DNA of 64,000 nt, taken from positions 28,415 to 92,414 of the forward strand of contig JAKSTJ010000002.1 in NCBI GenBank assembly GCA_024402635.1, read 5' to 3'. The position numbers were made by a program, and so were the translations under genes. Under the pieces are notes generated by a model that did not search any database, was not told the DNA's origin, and saw only the letters and a list, made by a program, of their open reading frames with translations. Every line of letters begins with the position of its first letter. Within the stretch, counting starts at the first letter, position 1. This document shows, piece after piece, positions 1 through 7,878 of the stretch. This stretch comes from Treponema sp. (GTDB lineage: Bacteria > Spirochaetota > Spirochaetia > Treponematales > Treponemataceae).

Positions 1-209
1 TATTAAAATCTAAATCAAAATGGCTTTATTACATGGTTTGGAATGATGATGATGATTTACAGGATGACACTCTTGATGATAATGATAATTTCTGGGGTGG
101 AACAAAATACAACAGTATTAAGGCCAGAACAACAGACTCTTTCTTAACTGATTATCAGATTAAACTTGGTGATGAAGATCTGGCCGAATTATTTATGAAA
201 ATTGAATAA
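1..209 (+). CDS. C-terminal fragment of a protein, possibly a glycoside hydrolase
   Basis: An open frame enters from the left edge and stops at 207-209, giving about 68 residues. The tail has an aromatic stretch (WLYYMVWND), an acidic run, then NSIKARTTDSFLTDYQIKLGDEDLAELF. The pattern of a tryptophan-rich strand followed by a short 'location of next residues' helix is reminiscent of the C-terminus of GH26-type beta-mannanases, but the fragment is too short to assign a family. The downstream aldo/keto reductase gene converges on it with its stop codon immediately adjacent. The frame is well supported; the function is a guess. Confidence 0.45.
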   Translation, partial: LKSKSKWLYYMVWNDDDDLQDDTLDDNDNFWGGTKYNSIKARTTDSFLTDYQIKLGDEDLAELFMKIE

Positions 210-1235
210 TTAAACTTTTGTTTTACCGCTTAAAATATTCTGGTAGTCTTCAAGATTCTTCTTGAGGAGTACTGGAATATCCAATCCATATGGACATCTT
301 TTTTTACAGGTGCCACATCCTGTACAATCAGCAATTCGTTTCATTTCAGTCTGCCAGTAATCATTTAACCAGTTTGAACTTGGAGCTCGTCTAATCATCT
401 GAATCATTCTTGCTCCCTGATTTATAATAATTCCTTTTGGACAAGGCATACAGTAACCGCAGCCCCGGCAGAATTCAAGACCAAATTCTTTTTTATCCTT
501 TTCAATAAAGTTTTTCATTTCTTCATCAAAAACAGGAGAATCTTTCATAAAACTGAGCCATTCATCCAGTTCACTCATTTTCTGAATTCCCCAGATTGGA
601 AGAACATTGTCATATTGAGTCATAAAAGTGTAGGCTGCTTTTGAATTTGTTATTAATCCTCCTGCAAGCCCTTTCATTGCAATAAAACCAACATTTTTTT
701 CTTTACATAAATTTACCAGATCAATTTCTCTTTGACCGGAAAGATAGCTGAATGGAAATTGCATTGTTTCATAAAGTCCCGATTTTACACATTCTTCTGC
801 AATTCCAATTTTATGGGCAGTTATACCAATGTGTTTTATTAAACCCTGACGTTTAAAATCTTCAATTGTTTCGTACATTCCAGTACCGTCTCCTGGTTTG
901 TAGCACTGGTCTACACAATGAAACTGATAAATATCAACATAATCTGTTTTAAGATTTTTCAGAGAAGTCTCCAGCTGCTTTTTCATTTCATCAGGAGTTT
1001 TTGCCATTGTTTTTGTTGCAATATGAATTTTATCTCGTACATCACTTAATGCAATTCCAATTTTTTCTTCGCTATCTGAATAAGCTCTGGCAGTATCAAA
1101 AAAAGTCATTCCACCATCATAAGCGGCTCTTAAAATTTTTGCGGCAGTTTCAAAATCATCTCTCTGAACTGGTAACGCACCAAATGCATTCTGTGGTGAT
1201 TTAATGCCTGTTGAGCCTAAAACAATTTCTTTCAT
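210..1235 (-). CDS. Aldo/keto reductase with C-terminal ferredoxin-type 4Fe-4S domain
   Basis: The 341-residue protein has an aldo/keto reductase barrel (about residues 1-235) with the expected catalytic tetrad: Asp47, Tyr52, Lys75 and His106. A ferredoxin-like tail follows, with cysteine sets at 256/259/262/265 and 304/307/310/314, enough for two 4Fe-4S clusters. This architecture is a known family of predicted cytoplasmic oxidoreductases in anaerobes; the substrate is unknown. The start has an AAAGGAT ribosome binding site. The gene stands alone and converges with the partial gene at the window edge. Family assignment is firm; the physiological reaction is not. Confidence 0.88.
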   Translation of the reverse strand: MKEIVLGSTGIKSPQNAFGALPVQRDDFETAAKILRAAYDGGMTFFDTARAYSDSEEKIGIALSDVRDKIHIATKTMAKTPDEMKKQLETSLKNLKTDYVDIYQFHCVDQCYKPGDGTGMYETIEDFKRQGLIKHIGITAHKIGIAEECVKSGLYETMQFPFSYLSGQREIDLVNLCKEKNVGFIAMKGLAGGLITNSKAAYTFMTQYDNVLPIWGIQKMSELDEWLSFMKDSPVFDEEMKNFIEKDKKEFGLEFCRGCGYCMPCPKGIIINQGARMIQMIRRAPSSNWLNDYWQTEMKRIADCTGCGTCKKRCPYGLDIPVLLKKNLEDYQNILSGKTKV

Positions 1236-1268
1236 ATTGCATCCTTTATATTTTTTTAATTATTATCC

Positions 1269-1305
1269 AAAAAAAAATATCCTCAGGTCAATAGCCCAAG
1301 GATAT
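1269..1305 (-). terminator. Intrinsic terminator of the ABC exporter operon
   Basis: Read on the minus strand, ATATCCT pairs with AGGATAT around a partly paired GGG/CCT interior and is followed by nine T residues. It lies just downstream of the second ABC exporter gene and just upstream of the aldo/keto reductase gene. Confidence 0.85.
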
Positions 1306-1311
1306 TAAATT

Positions 1312-3075
1312 TTATGAAAATTGTGCCTGTCGTAAATTATAATAAGCACCTTTTTTCTTCATAAGTTCATCAGGAGTTCCGCTTTCCAGAATGCCACCTT
1401 TATCTATTACAAAAATACGATTTGCATTTTGAATTGTAGACAATCTGTGGGCAATAACAAAACTTGTTCTTCCTTTTAAAAGATTTGCAATTCCTGCCTG
1501 AACCAGAAGTTCTGTTTTTGTATCAATGCTGCTGGTTGCTTCATCAAGAATTAAAATTCTTGGAGAAGAAAGCATTGTTCTTGCAAAAGCTACCAGTTGT
1601 CTTTGGCCGTTACTTAATTCGCCGCCACGAGCTGTTAATTTTGTATCGTAACCGTTTTCCAGTTTGCAGATAAAATCATGAGCATGAACTGCTTTTGCCG
1701 CAGCAATTATTTCTTCTTCATTTGCATCTAGTTTTCCGTATGCAATGTTTTCCCGAATTGTTCCGCTGAAAATATAATTTTCCTGAGTCATAATACCCAT
1801 CTGGGTTCTTAAACTTTCCAGTTGAACATTTCGAATGTCGGTTCCGTCTATTAAGATTGCACCTTCGTTTACATCATAAAAACGACTTACAAGATTAACA
1901 ACTGTTGATTTTCCTGCACCAGTTGGACCAACAAGAGCAATTGTTTCTCCTGATTTAATGTTAAAGCTTACATTTTTTAATACTTTTACATCTTCATCAT
2001 AACCAAAAGTAACATCTTTAAATTCAACATTTCCTTTGATATCTGACATTAAAGGAGCATCAGGAGAACTTGTAACTTTTGCTTCTGTATCCATAATTTC
2101 AAAAATACGTTCAGCTCCACTTGCAGCATTTACAAACTGATTGTAAAAATTACTCAGATTCATTATTGGCTGCCAGAACATACCTACATAGGAACCAAAG
2201 GCAATGTATGTTCCAATTGAAACACCTTCAAATCCAATAACCATTACACCAACCAGATATAATGCCATTGTTCCAATGCTCCAGCATAAATCAATCCAGG
2301 AACCAAAACCGTCGCACCATCTGACCGCCCTGATAAATTCTTTTCTATCGGCCCATACAAGATCCTGGAAGGTTTTATCTGTTTCCTGTTCAGCTCTAAA
2401 GCTTTGAATGATTTTAATACCAGATAAATCTTCATTTATAAAAGCAGTCATATTTGAAGATTTCTGACGTTTAGCTTTCCAATGCTTTTCTGCCATTGAA
2501 GAAATAATGAAAATTCCTGCAATCATAAAAGGAAGACTGCATAAAGCGGCCAGTGCAAGTTTCCAGTTTTTTATGAACATAATTACAAGAACTGCTACAA
2601 CAGTAACAAGATTTGGAATTAAAGTTGTAACTGCGTTTTCAATAATATCTTTAAGGGAGTTTGTATCACCAATAATTCTGGCCAATATTTTCCCAGAAGG
2701 ACGGGAATCAAAAAACTTTAAATCAAGTTTCTGAATGTGATTGTATAATTCCTGTCTAAGATTCTGAATCAATTTATTACTTGTTTTAGCCATTACCAGC
2801 ATACGGGTTTTGATTGCAATAACTGCCAGAAGATTTAATACTCCGCCTATGATTATGATTTTTATTAAGCCTGATAAATCACCTGGAACAATATATTTAT
2901 CAATAGCCATTTCATTTAAAAGAGGATTGATTAAGTCTACAACAGTTCCAAAACCCATCATTAAAAATACAAAAATGATTCTGCCTTTAAAATTCAAAAG
3001 ATATTTAAAAAGACGGGACATTGTACTCATTGTTGATCGTTTTTCTAATTTTTCATCTATTTTATATCCGTTCAT
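1312..3075 (-). CDS. ABC exporter half-transporter, subunit with canonical Walker B
   Basis: A 587-residue half-transporter: an N-terminal six-helix exporter transmembrane domain (about residues 20-320) and a C-terminal ATPase domain with Walker A (GPTGAGKST), Walker B with catalytic Glu (ILILDEATSSID) and the switch His (VIAHRLSTI). Its signature motif is degenerate (LSNGQ in place of LSGGQ). It is the second gene of a two-gene operon, 28 bp after its partner, with a GGAG ribosome binding site. The partner has the complementary defect, so the two almost certainly form a heterodimer of the LmrCD/TM287-288/YheIH type with one degenerate and one active ATP site. Substrate unknown; multidrug or lipid export is typical. 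Confidence 0.9.
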   Translation of the reverse strand: MNGYKIDEKLEKRSTMSTMSRLFKYLLNFKGRIIFVFLMMGFGTVVDLINPLLNEMAIDKYIVPGDLSGLIKIIIIGGVLNLLAVIAIKTRMLVMAKTSNKLIQNLRQELYNHIQKLDLKFFDSRPSGKILARIIGDTNSLKDIIENAVTTLIPNLVTVVAVLVIMFIKNWKLALAALCSLPFMIAGIFIISSMAEKHWKAKRQKSSNMTAFINEDLSGIKIIQSFRAEQETDKTFQDLVWADRKEFIRAVRWCDGFGSWIDLCWSIGTMALYLVGVMVIGFEGVSIGTYIAFGSYVGMFWQPIMNLSNFYNQFVNAASGAERIFEIMDTEAKVTSSPDAPLMSDIKGNVEFKDVTFGYDEDVKVLKNVSFNIKSGETIALVGPTGAGKSTVVNLVSRFYDVNEGAILIDGTDIRNVQLESLRTQMGIMTQENYIFSGTIRENIAYGKLDANEEEIIAAAKAVHAHDFICKLENGYDTKLTARGGELSNGQRQLVAFARTMLSSPRILILDEATSSIDTKTELLVQAGIANLLKGRTSFVIAHRLSTIQNANRIFVIDKGGILESGTPDELMKKKGAYYNLRQAQFS

Positions 3076-3103
3076 ATTTCATCTCCAGTTTATACAACAA
3101 GCC

Positions 3104-4870
3104 TTAGTATTGACTGTCGTAGGTTTCTTTGTACAAACCGTTTTTTTCCAACAACTGCTGATGAGTTCCCATTTCAGCAATTTTTCCATTTTCCAGAACA
3201 ATAATTTTGTCAGCTTTTCTGACTGAACTGATTCTGTGAGCAATAATGATTTTTGTCATACCGGTTAAATCATTTAAAACCTGCTGTATTTCCTGTTCAG
3301 TTTCTGTATCCAAAGCTGATGTGGAATCATCTAAAACAAGAACTGGAGTTTTTCTTGCCAATGCTCTGGCAATTGTAATTCTCTGTTTTTGTCCTCCGCT
3401 TAAACCGACTCCACGTTCCCCAATTACAGTCAGTTCTTTTTCATCCATTTTATCTACAAATTCAGCACTTCTTGAACGTTCAAGAGCAGCTCTGACTTCT
3501 GTTGTAGACATTGTATCTTTTGCACCCAGACGAATGTTTCCATCAATTGAATCGCTGAATAAGAAAACATCCTGCATTACACAGGCAATACTTTTTCTTA
3601 AAACTGGCAATGGAAGCTGTCTGATATCAACGCCATCAATTTTAATACTGCCTTCTGAAACATCATACATTCGTTTTAAAAGGTTTATGATTGTTGTTTT
3701 ACCAGAACCAGTTGCTCCCATAATTCCAAGAGTTTGTCCGCTTTTAATATCGAAATTTACATTATCAAGAATTTTTCTGTCTCCCGAAATGTAACTTACG
3801 TTTTCAAAAGAAATTGAACCTGTAATATCATCAGATGTAAAAAGATTAGAAGCAATGGATTCTTCTTCAATCTGATTTAATGGCGATTCATCAATAATAG
3901 CAGGCATTTCACTGTAAATTTTGTTCAAACGTTTTACACTGGCTTTTGCACTAGATAAACCATTTGTGAGCCATCCAAGCATTTCCATTGGCCAGATCAT
4001 ATTTCCAACGTAAGAAATAAATGCAATTAATTCACCAATTGTTAATGATGATTTTCCTGTTTTCTGACTGTTAATTACAAAAATTCCACCAATTAAAAGA
4101 GTTATAACAGTAAGCATTCTTGTGATTGTCTGAATCATTGGATTGAATTTTACAAAAACTCTGGATAAATCAATATTTAATTCATAATATTTCTGATTGT
4201 GCTTATGAAATTTATTGATTTCAAATCCTTCTCTTGCAAAGGCTTTTACAGTTCTGACACCCGCCAGATTTTCAGCCGCAGTATTGTTCATTTCAGAATT
4301 TTCCTGAGCAACTTCACCGTACAAAGAGTCCAGTCTTTTTTCCATCAAAATTGCAATTACTGCAGAAGCAATCATTCCTGCGGTTGGAATTAAAGCCAGC
4401 TGCCAGTTTATTTTAAGCATAAAGTACATTGTACAGATAACTCTAACAACAACTTCTGCCATTAAGATTCCCATAAAAGCTGCAATATCCCAAATGCGGT
4501 CTACATCATCTTTTACACGACTCATTAATTCACCGGAATTTATACCGTCAAAGAAATTTGCACTTAAACTTTGTATTTTCTGAAATAAGTTGATTCTTAC
4601 TTCCGAAGCAATTTTGGAACCGCAATAATCACATAAAAATTCTTTTGTGTATTGAAAAATACAACGTCCAACCCCAATTCCAAGGATTCCTAAAAGAAGA
4701 AGCTTTAAGGGATCCAGATTCTGAGGTACTAAAACATCATCAACAATATGCTGAACAATTACTGGTGCAATCATATCTAAAAAAGTTCCTGCAGTCATAG
4801 CAAGAGTTGCCAGTAAATATAAAAAAGCATATTTCTTAATATATCTGGATAAATTAAGTTTGTTATTCAT
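3104..4870 (-). CDS. ABC exporter half-transporter, subunit with degenerate Walker B
   Basis: A 588-residue half-transporter with six membrane helices followed by an ATPase domain: Walker A GATGSGKTT, canonical signature LSGGQKQR and His switch IIIAHRISSV. Walker B reads VLVLDDSTSALD, with Asp where the catalytic Glu should be. That is the hallmark of the non-catalytic subunit of heterodimeric exporters, and it complements the degenerate signature of the neighbouring subunit. I start it at the ATG at 4870 because GGAGGGATAC lies directly upstream; the longer reading frame from 4882 would place that ribosome binding site inside the coding region. First gene of the operon. Confidence 0.9.
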   Translation of the reverse strand: MNNKLNLSRYIKKYAFLYLLATLAMTAGTFLDMIAPVIVQHIVDDVLVPQNLDPLKLLLLGILGIGVGRCIFQYTKEFLCDYCGSKIASEVRINLFQKIQSLSANFFDGINSGELMSRVKDDVDRIWDIAAFMGILMAEVVVRVICTMYFMLKINWQLALIPTAGMIASAVIAILMEKRLDSLYGEVAQENSEMNNTAAENLAGVRTVKAFAREGFEINKFHKHNQKYYELNIDLSRVFVKFNPMIQTITRMLTVITLLIGGIFVINSQKTGKSSLTIGELIAFISYVGNMIWPMEMLGWLTNGLSSAKASVKRLNKIYSEMPAIIDESPLNQIEEESIASNLFTSDDITGSISFENVSYISGDRKILDNVNFDIKSGQTLGIMGATGSGKTTIINLLKRMYDVSEGSIKIDGVDIRQLPLPVLRKSIACVMQDVFLFSDSIDGNIRLGAKDTMSTTEVRAALERSRSAEFVDKMDEKELTVIGERGVGLSGGQKQRITIARALARKTPVLVLDDSTSALDTETEQEIQQVLNDLTGMTKIIIAHRISSVRKADKIIVLENGKIAEMGTHQQLLEKNGLYKETYDSQY

Positions 4871-4978
4871 GTATCCCTCCATAAATATTCATATTATCAA
4901 AAGTTGTAACAGGGTAATAGTATTATTCTGGTATAAACTGGAAAAATATTCTATAAATTTGTGCTTTAATTTTTTCTT

Positions 4979-5350
4979 AGGGGGACCTAAGGACCCTTTT
5001 TAACATTTTTCTTTCTCTGGGGGAAGACGATGCCTGAATAAATTCAGGACCCTGCGGCAGTGCAAGTAGAACCTAAACTAACCCTAACGGCTTAGTTTTT
5101 AACGGTTCTGCTATGCAAGCAACAAGTTCCGAAGCTGGTTTTTTCTTCCTGTGTAAGGCCATTAATGGCCGGTGCAAAATAGCAAAGCGTTAAGAAAATT
5201 GCACTGCAATTTTTAGCTTTACCAACTCCGACCCCCTTCTTTTTCCTGCACGGCTTAGGGCTTCGCGCCCTAAGAACCTCGCAAGGAAGATTTGAGAGGG
5301 CACATTGCTGGCGCTCGTGCAGAGGAGTTAGTTCGTGCAGATAAAGGGAG
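4979..5350. other. Hairpin-rich, GC-richer non-coding element of unknown nature
   Basis: In the 555-bp gap between the ABC operon and the GH43 gene, about 370 bp are visibly richer in G and C than the flanks and hold no convincing gene. Inverted repeats are dense: 5033-5048 (CCTGAAT/ATTCAGG), 5065-5112 (nine outer pairs including AGAACC/GGTTCT, and inner AAACTAA/TTAGTTT), the palindrome 5157-5170 (GGCCATTAATGGCC), 5195-5213 (AAAATTGC/GCAATTTT), and 5254-5274 (CTTAGGGC/GCCCTAAG). The last sits inside a wider stem of CTGCACG (5246-5252) with CGTGCAG (5316-5322) and AACTCC with GGAGTT. It could be a structured RNA or a decayed repeat element. I did not recognise tmRNA, RNase P RNA, SRP RNA or a riboswitch. 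Confidence 0.5.
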
Positions 5351-5437
5351 AGTGATTTTAAGTAATAATCCTTATTAAAAAAAAATCTGTCTCATATTAA
5401 AGTAAGTAATACACTTTTCTAATAATAAGAGGCTGAT

Positions 5438-6892
5438 ATGAAAAAACAATGCTTTAATCCTTACTTACCTTCTTGGGAATATGTTCCTGATGGGGAACCT
5501 CATGTATTTGGGGATAGAGTTTATGTTTTTGGATCTCATGATCAGTTTAATAATTGTGTATTTTGTCCTGGTGATTATGTCTGTTATTCAGCTTCGGTAA
5601 ATGATTTAACTGACTGGAAATACGAAGGAATTATTTACAAAAAGGATCAGGATCCGGCTCAGGATGGTCGTATGGTTTTGTATGCTCCTGATGTTACTCA
5701 GGGACCGGATGGAAGATATTATTTATATTATGTTTTTGATAAAGTAGGTTTTGTTTCTGTTGCGGTTTGTGGTACTCCTGCTGGAAAATACGAATTTTAT
5801 GGATATGTTCACTATAAAGATGGAACTCGGCTTGGGGAAAGAGAAGGGGATATGCCTCAATTTGATCCAGGGGTTTTAACTGAAGGAAATAAAACTTATC
5901 TTTATACAGGATTTAGTGGTAATCATATGAAAGATAGAATTGGTGCAATGGCTACTGTTCTTGGTCCTGATATGCTTACTGTAATTGAAGAGCCTGTTGT
6001 TGTTATTCCTGGTGATGAATATGCTGAATCTAAAGGAAAACATAATACTTCTTGTACATATAAAATCGCTTCTCCTGAAAATTGGAGTGGATTTAAAAAT
6101 CACGAATTTTTTGAAGCTCCTTCTATCAGAAAAATAAAAGATACTTATTATTTAGTTTATTCTTCTGCGGTAATGCATGAATTGTGTTATGCAACAAGTA
6201 AAAATCCTGCAGATAATTTTGTTTATCAGGGAGTAATTGTTAGTAATGCTGATATTGGTATTTCTTCATATAAACCTGCATTAATGCCTTGTGCCAGTGG
6301 TGCTAATAATCACGGTGGTTTTGAATGTATAAACGGGCAGTATTATATGTTCTATCATCGTCATACAAATAACAGCTGGTATTCTCGTCAGGGATGTGCG
6401 GAAAAAATTGATGTTACTAAAGATGGATTAATTCCTCAAGTTGAAATAACTTCCTGCGGATTAAATGGGGGACCTTTGGAAGGAAAAGGTAAATATCCTG
6501 TTTATATTGCATGTAATAATTTTGTTAAAGGGCAGGAAAATCTTTACGTTGGTGGAAATGTTCCTAAAATTACACAGGATGGTCGTGACGGTGATGAAGA
6601 AGAAGGTTATCTTGTAAATATAATGAATGGTGCTACCTTCGGATTTAAATATTTTGATTTTAAAAATCTTAAGAAAATTTCTATTGAAACCAGAGGTTAT
6701 TTTCAGGGATGTTTTGAAGTTCGTACTAAATGGGATGGAGAAGTTCTTGGTAAAATAAATGTTGAATTTAGTAATTTCTGGGAATTTAATACAGGTGATG
6801 TTAAGATTCCTGATGGTGTTTCTGCATTGTATTTTACATTTAATGGAAGTGGAAACGGTCAGTTAAAAACTTTTGAATTGATTACAGACTAA
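5438..6892 (+). CDS. Glycoside hydrolase family 43-type enzyme with C-terminal CBM6-like domain
   Basis: A 484-residue protein without signal peptide. Residues 1-335 show five-bladed propeller features of GH43 arabinofuranosidases/xylosidases. The likely catalytic residues are Asp18 (VPDGEP, base), Asp85 (APDVTQGPDGRYYLYY, pKa modulator) and Glu226 (EFFEAPSIRK, acid). Residues about 355-484 look like a CBM6-type beta-sandwich. The lack of a leader suggests it cleaves imported hemicellulose oligosaccharides in the cytoplasm. The ribosome binding site is AAGAGG. A lipoprotein esterase gene follows after 20 bp, presumably in the same operon, which fits xylan/arabinoxylan use. The exact substrate cannot be read from sequence. 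Confidence 0.88.
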   Translation: MKKQCFNPYLPSWEYVPDGEPHVFGDRVYVFGSHDQFNNCVFCPGDYVCYSASVNDLTDWKYEGIIYKKDQDPAQDGRMVLYAPDVTQGPDGRYYLYYVFDKVGFVSVAVCGTPAGKYEFYGYVHYKDGTRLGEREGDMPQFDPGVLTEGNKTYLYTGFSGNHMKDRIGAMATVLGPDMLTVIEEPVVVIPGDEYAESKGKHNTSCTYKIASPENWSGFKNHEFFEAPSIRKIKDTYYLVYSSAVMHELCYATSKNPADNFVYQGVIVSNADIGISSYKPALMPCASGANNHGGFECINGQYYMFYHRHTNNSWYSRQGCAEKIDVTKDGLIPQVEITSCGLNGGPLEGKGKYPVYIACNNFVKGQENLYVGGNVPKITQDGRDGDEEEGYLVNIMNGATFGFKYFDFKNLKKISIETRGYFQGCFEVRTKWDGEVLGKINVEFSNFWEFNTGDVKIPDGVSALYFTFNGSGNGQLKTFELITD

Positions 6893-6912
6893 AATCAGAG
6901 GTTTATGATAAA

Positions 6913-7878
6913 ATGAAATATTGTAAAATTGCGGGGCTTATTCTGACTGCTGTTCTTCTTGGAGCATGCTCTGCTAAAACAATAAAACAGAACAGCAATA
7001 AAATTGAACATCAGGAGAAAAAAATGGAAAAAACTGAAAGAGAATTTATTTCAAATGGATATGCAATTGATTGTCCTGAAGAATATAAAGCTGTTCGTGA
7101 AGGTGTAACATACGGAACTGTAATTCATAAAACCTATTATTCAAAGACTTGTAAGATGGAACGTCCATGTTCTATTCTTTTACCACCTTCTTATAGTGAA
7201 TCAAAAAAATATCCTGTTGTTTATTTTCAGCACGGAATTTTTGGTGATGAAAATTGTATGATTAATGATGGTTCCAATTATTTTAAAGAAATAACAGGTA
7301 ATCTTGCTGCAGAAGGAAAGGCTCCTGAAATGATTTTTGTTTTTGGTCATATGTATGCAACTGATGATCCTAAACAGAAACCTGGTTTTGATTCAAAAGC
7401 AGTTCTTCCTTATGATAATTTTATTAATGAATTAACAAATGATTTAATGTCATATATTGAATCAAATTTTTCTGTTTTAACTGGCCGTGAAAATACTGCA
7501 ATTTGTGGTTTTTCTATGGGTGGACGAGAAACTCTTTATATTGGTTTACAGCGTTCAGATTTATTTGCTTACGTTGGAGCAATTGCACCAGCCCCTGGAT
7601 TGGTTCCAGCAAAAGACTGGGCAATGGAACATAAAGGTATGATTTCCGAAGATGAAGTAAAATTTAAAGCTGAAAATCCTTTGCCAGAATTGCTGATGGT
7701 TTGCTGCGGAACTAACGATGGTACAGTTGGTCAGTTTCCTCGTTCCTATCATTCAATTTTGACAAAAAACAATGTTAATCATACCTGGTTTGAAGTTATG
7801 AATGCAGATCACAATTCTCATGCAATAAGAACTGGTTTGTTCTATTTTGTCAGCAATATTTTTAAGACTATTCAGTAA
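6913..7878 (+). CDS. Lipoprotein esterase of the CE1/esterase D type (possible feruloyl or acetyl-xylan esterase)
   Basis: A 321-residue protein with a lipoprotein signal peptide (lipobox LGAC, lipidated Cys19), so probably anchored to a cell-envelope membrane. The alpha/beta-hydrolase domain carries the nucleophile elbow GFSMGG with Ser201, an oxyanion-region YFQHG, a probable acid Asp269 (CGTNDG) and a catalytic His at 300 or 303 (ADHNSHAI). This matches the CE1 esterase family, which removes ferulate or acetate from xylan. It sits 20 bp after the GH43 gene. Its 3' end overlaps the end of the convergent acyl-CoA ligase gene by 11 bp. Confidence 0.85.
   Translation: MKYCKIAGLILTAVLLGACSAKTIKQNSNKIEHQEKKMEKTEREFISNGYAIDCPEEYKAVREGVTYGTVIHKTYYSKTCKMERPCSILLPPSYSESKKYPVVYFQHGIFGDENCMINDGSNYFKEITGNLAAEGKAPEMIFVFGHMYATDDPKQKPGFDSKAVLPYDNFINELTNDLMSYIESNFSVLTGRENTAICGFSMGGRETLYIGLQRSDLFAYVGAIAPAPGLVPAKDWAMEHKGMISEDEVKFKAENPLPELLMVCCGTNDGTVGQFPRSYHSILTKNNVNHTWFEVMNADHNSHAIRTGLFYFVSNIFKTIQ

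Noticed and set aside
2810..3794. Plus-strand reading frames of 138 and 182 codons opposite the ABC exporter genes
   Set aside because: They lie antisense to highly conserved ATPase coding sequence, lack ribosome binding sites and give low-complexity Ile/Ser/Phe-rich proteins.
4979..5350. tmRNA, RNase P RNA or SRP RNA
   Set aside because: No tRNA-like end, no GAGGAAAGTCCGG-type RNase P core and no GGAAG/AGCA SRP loop could be found.
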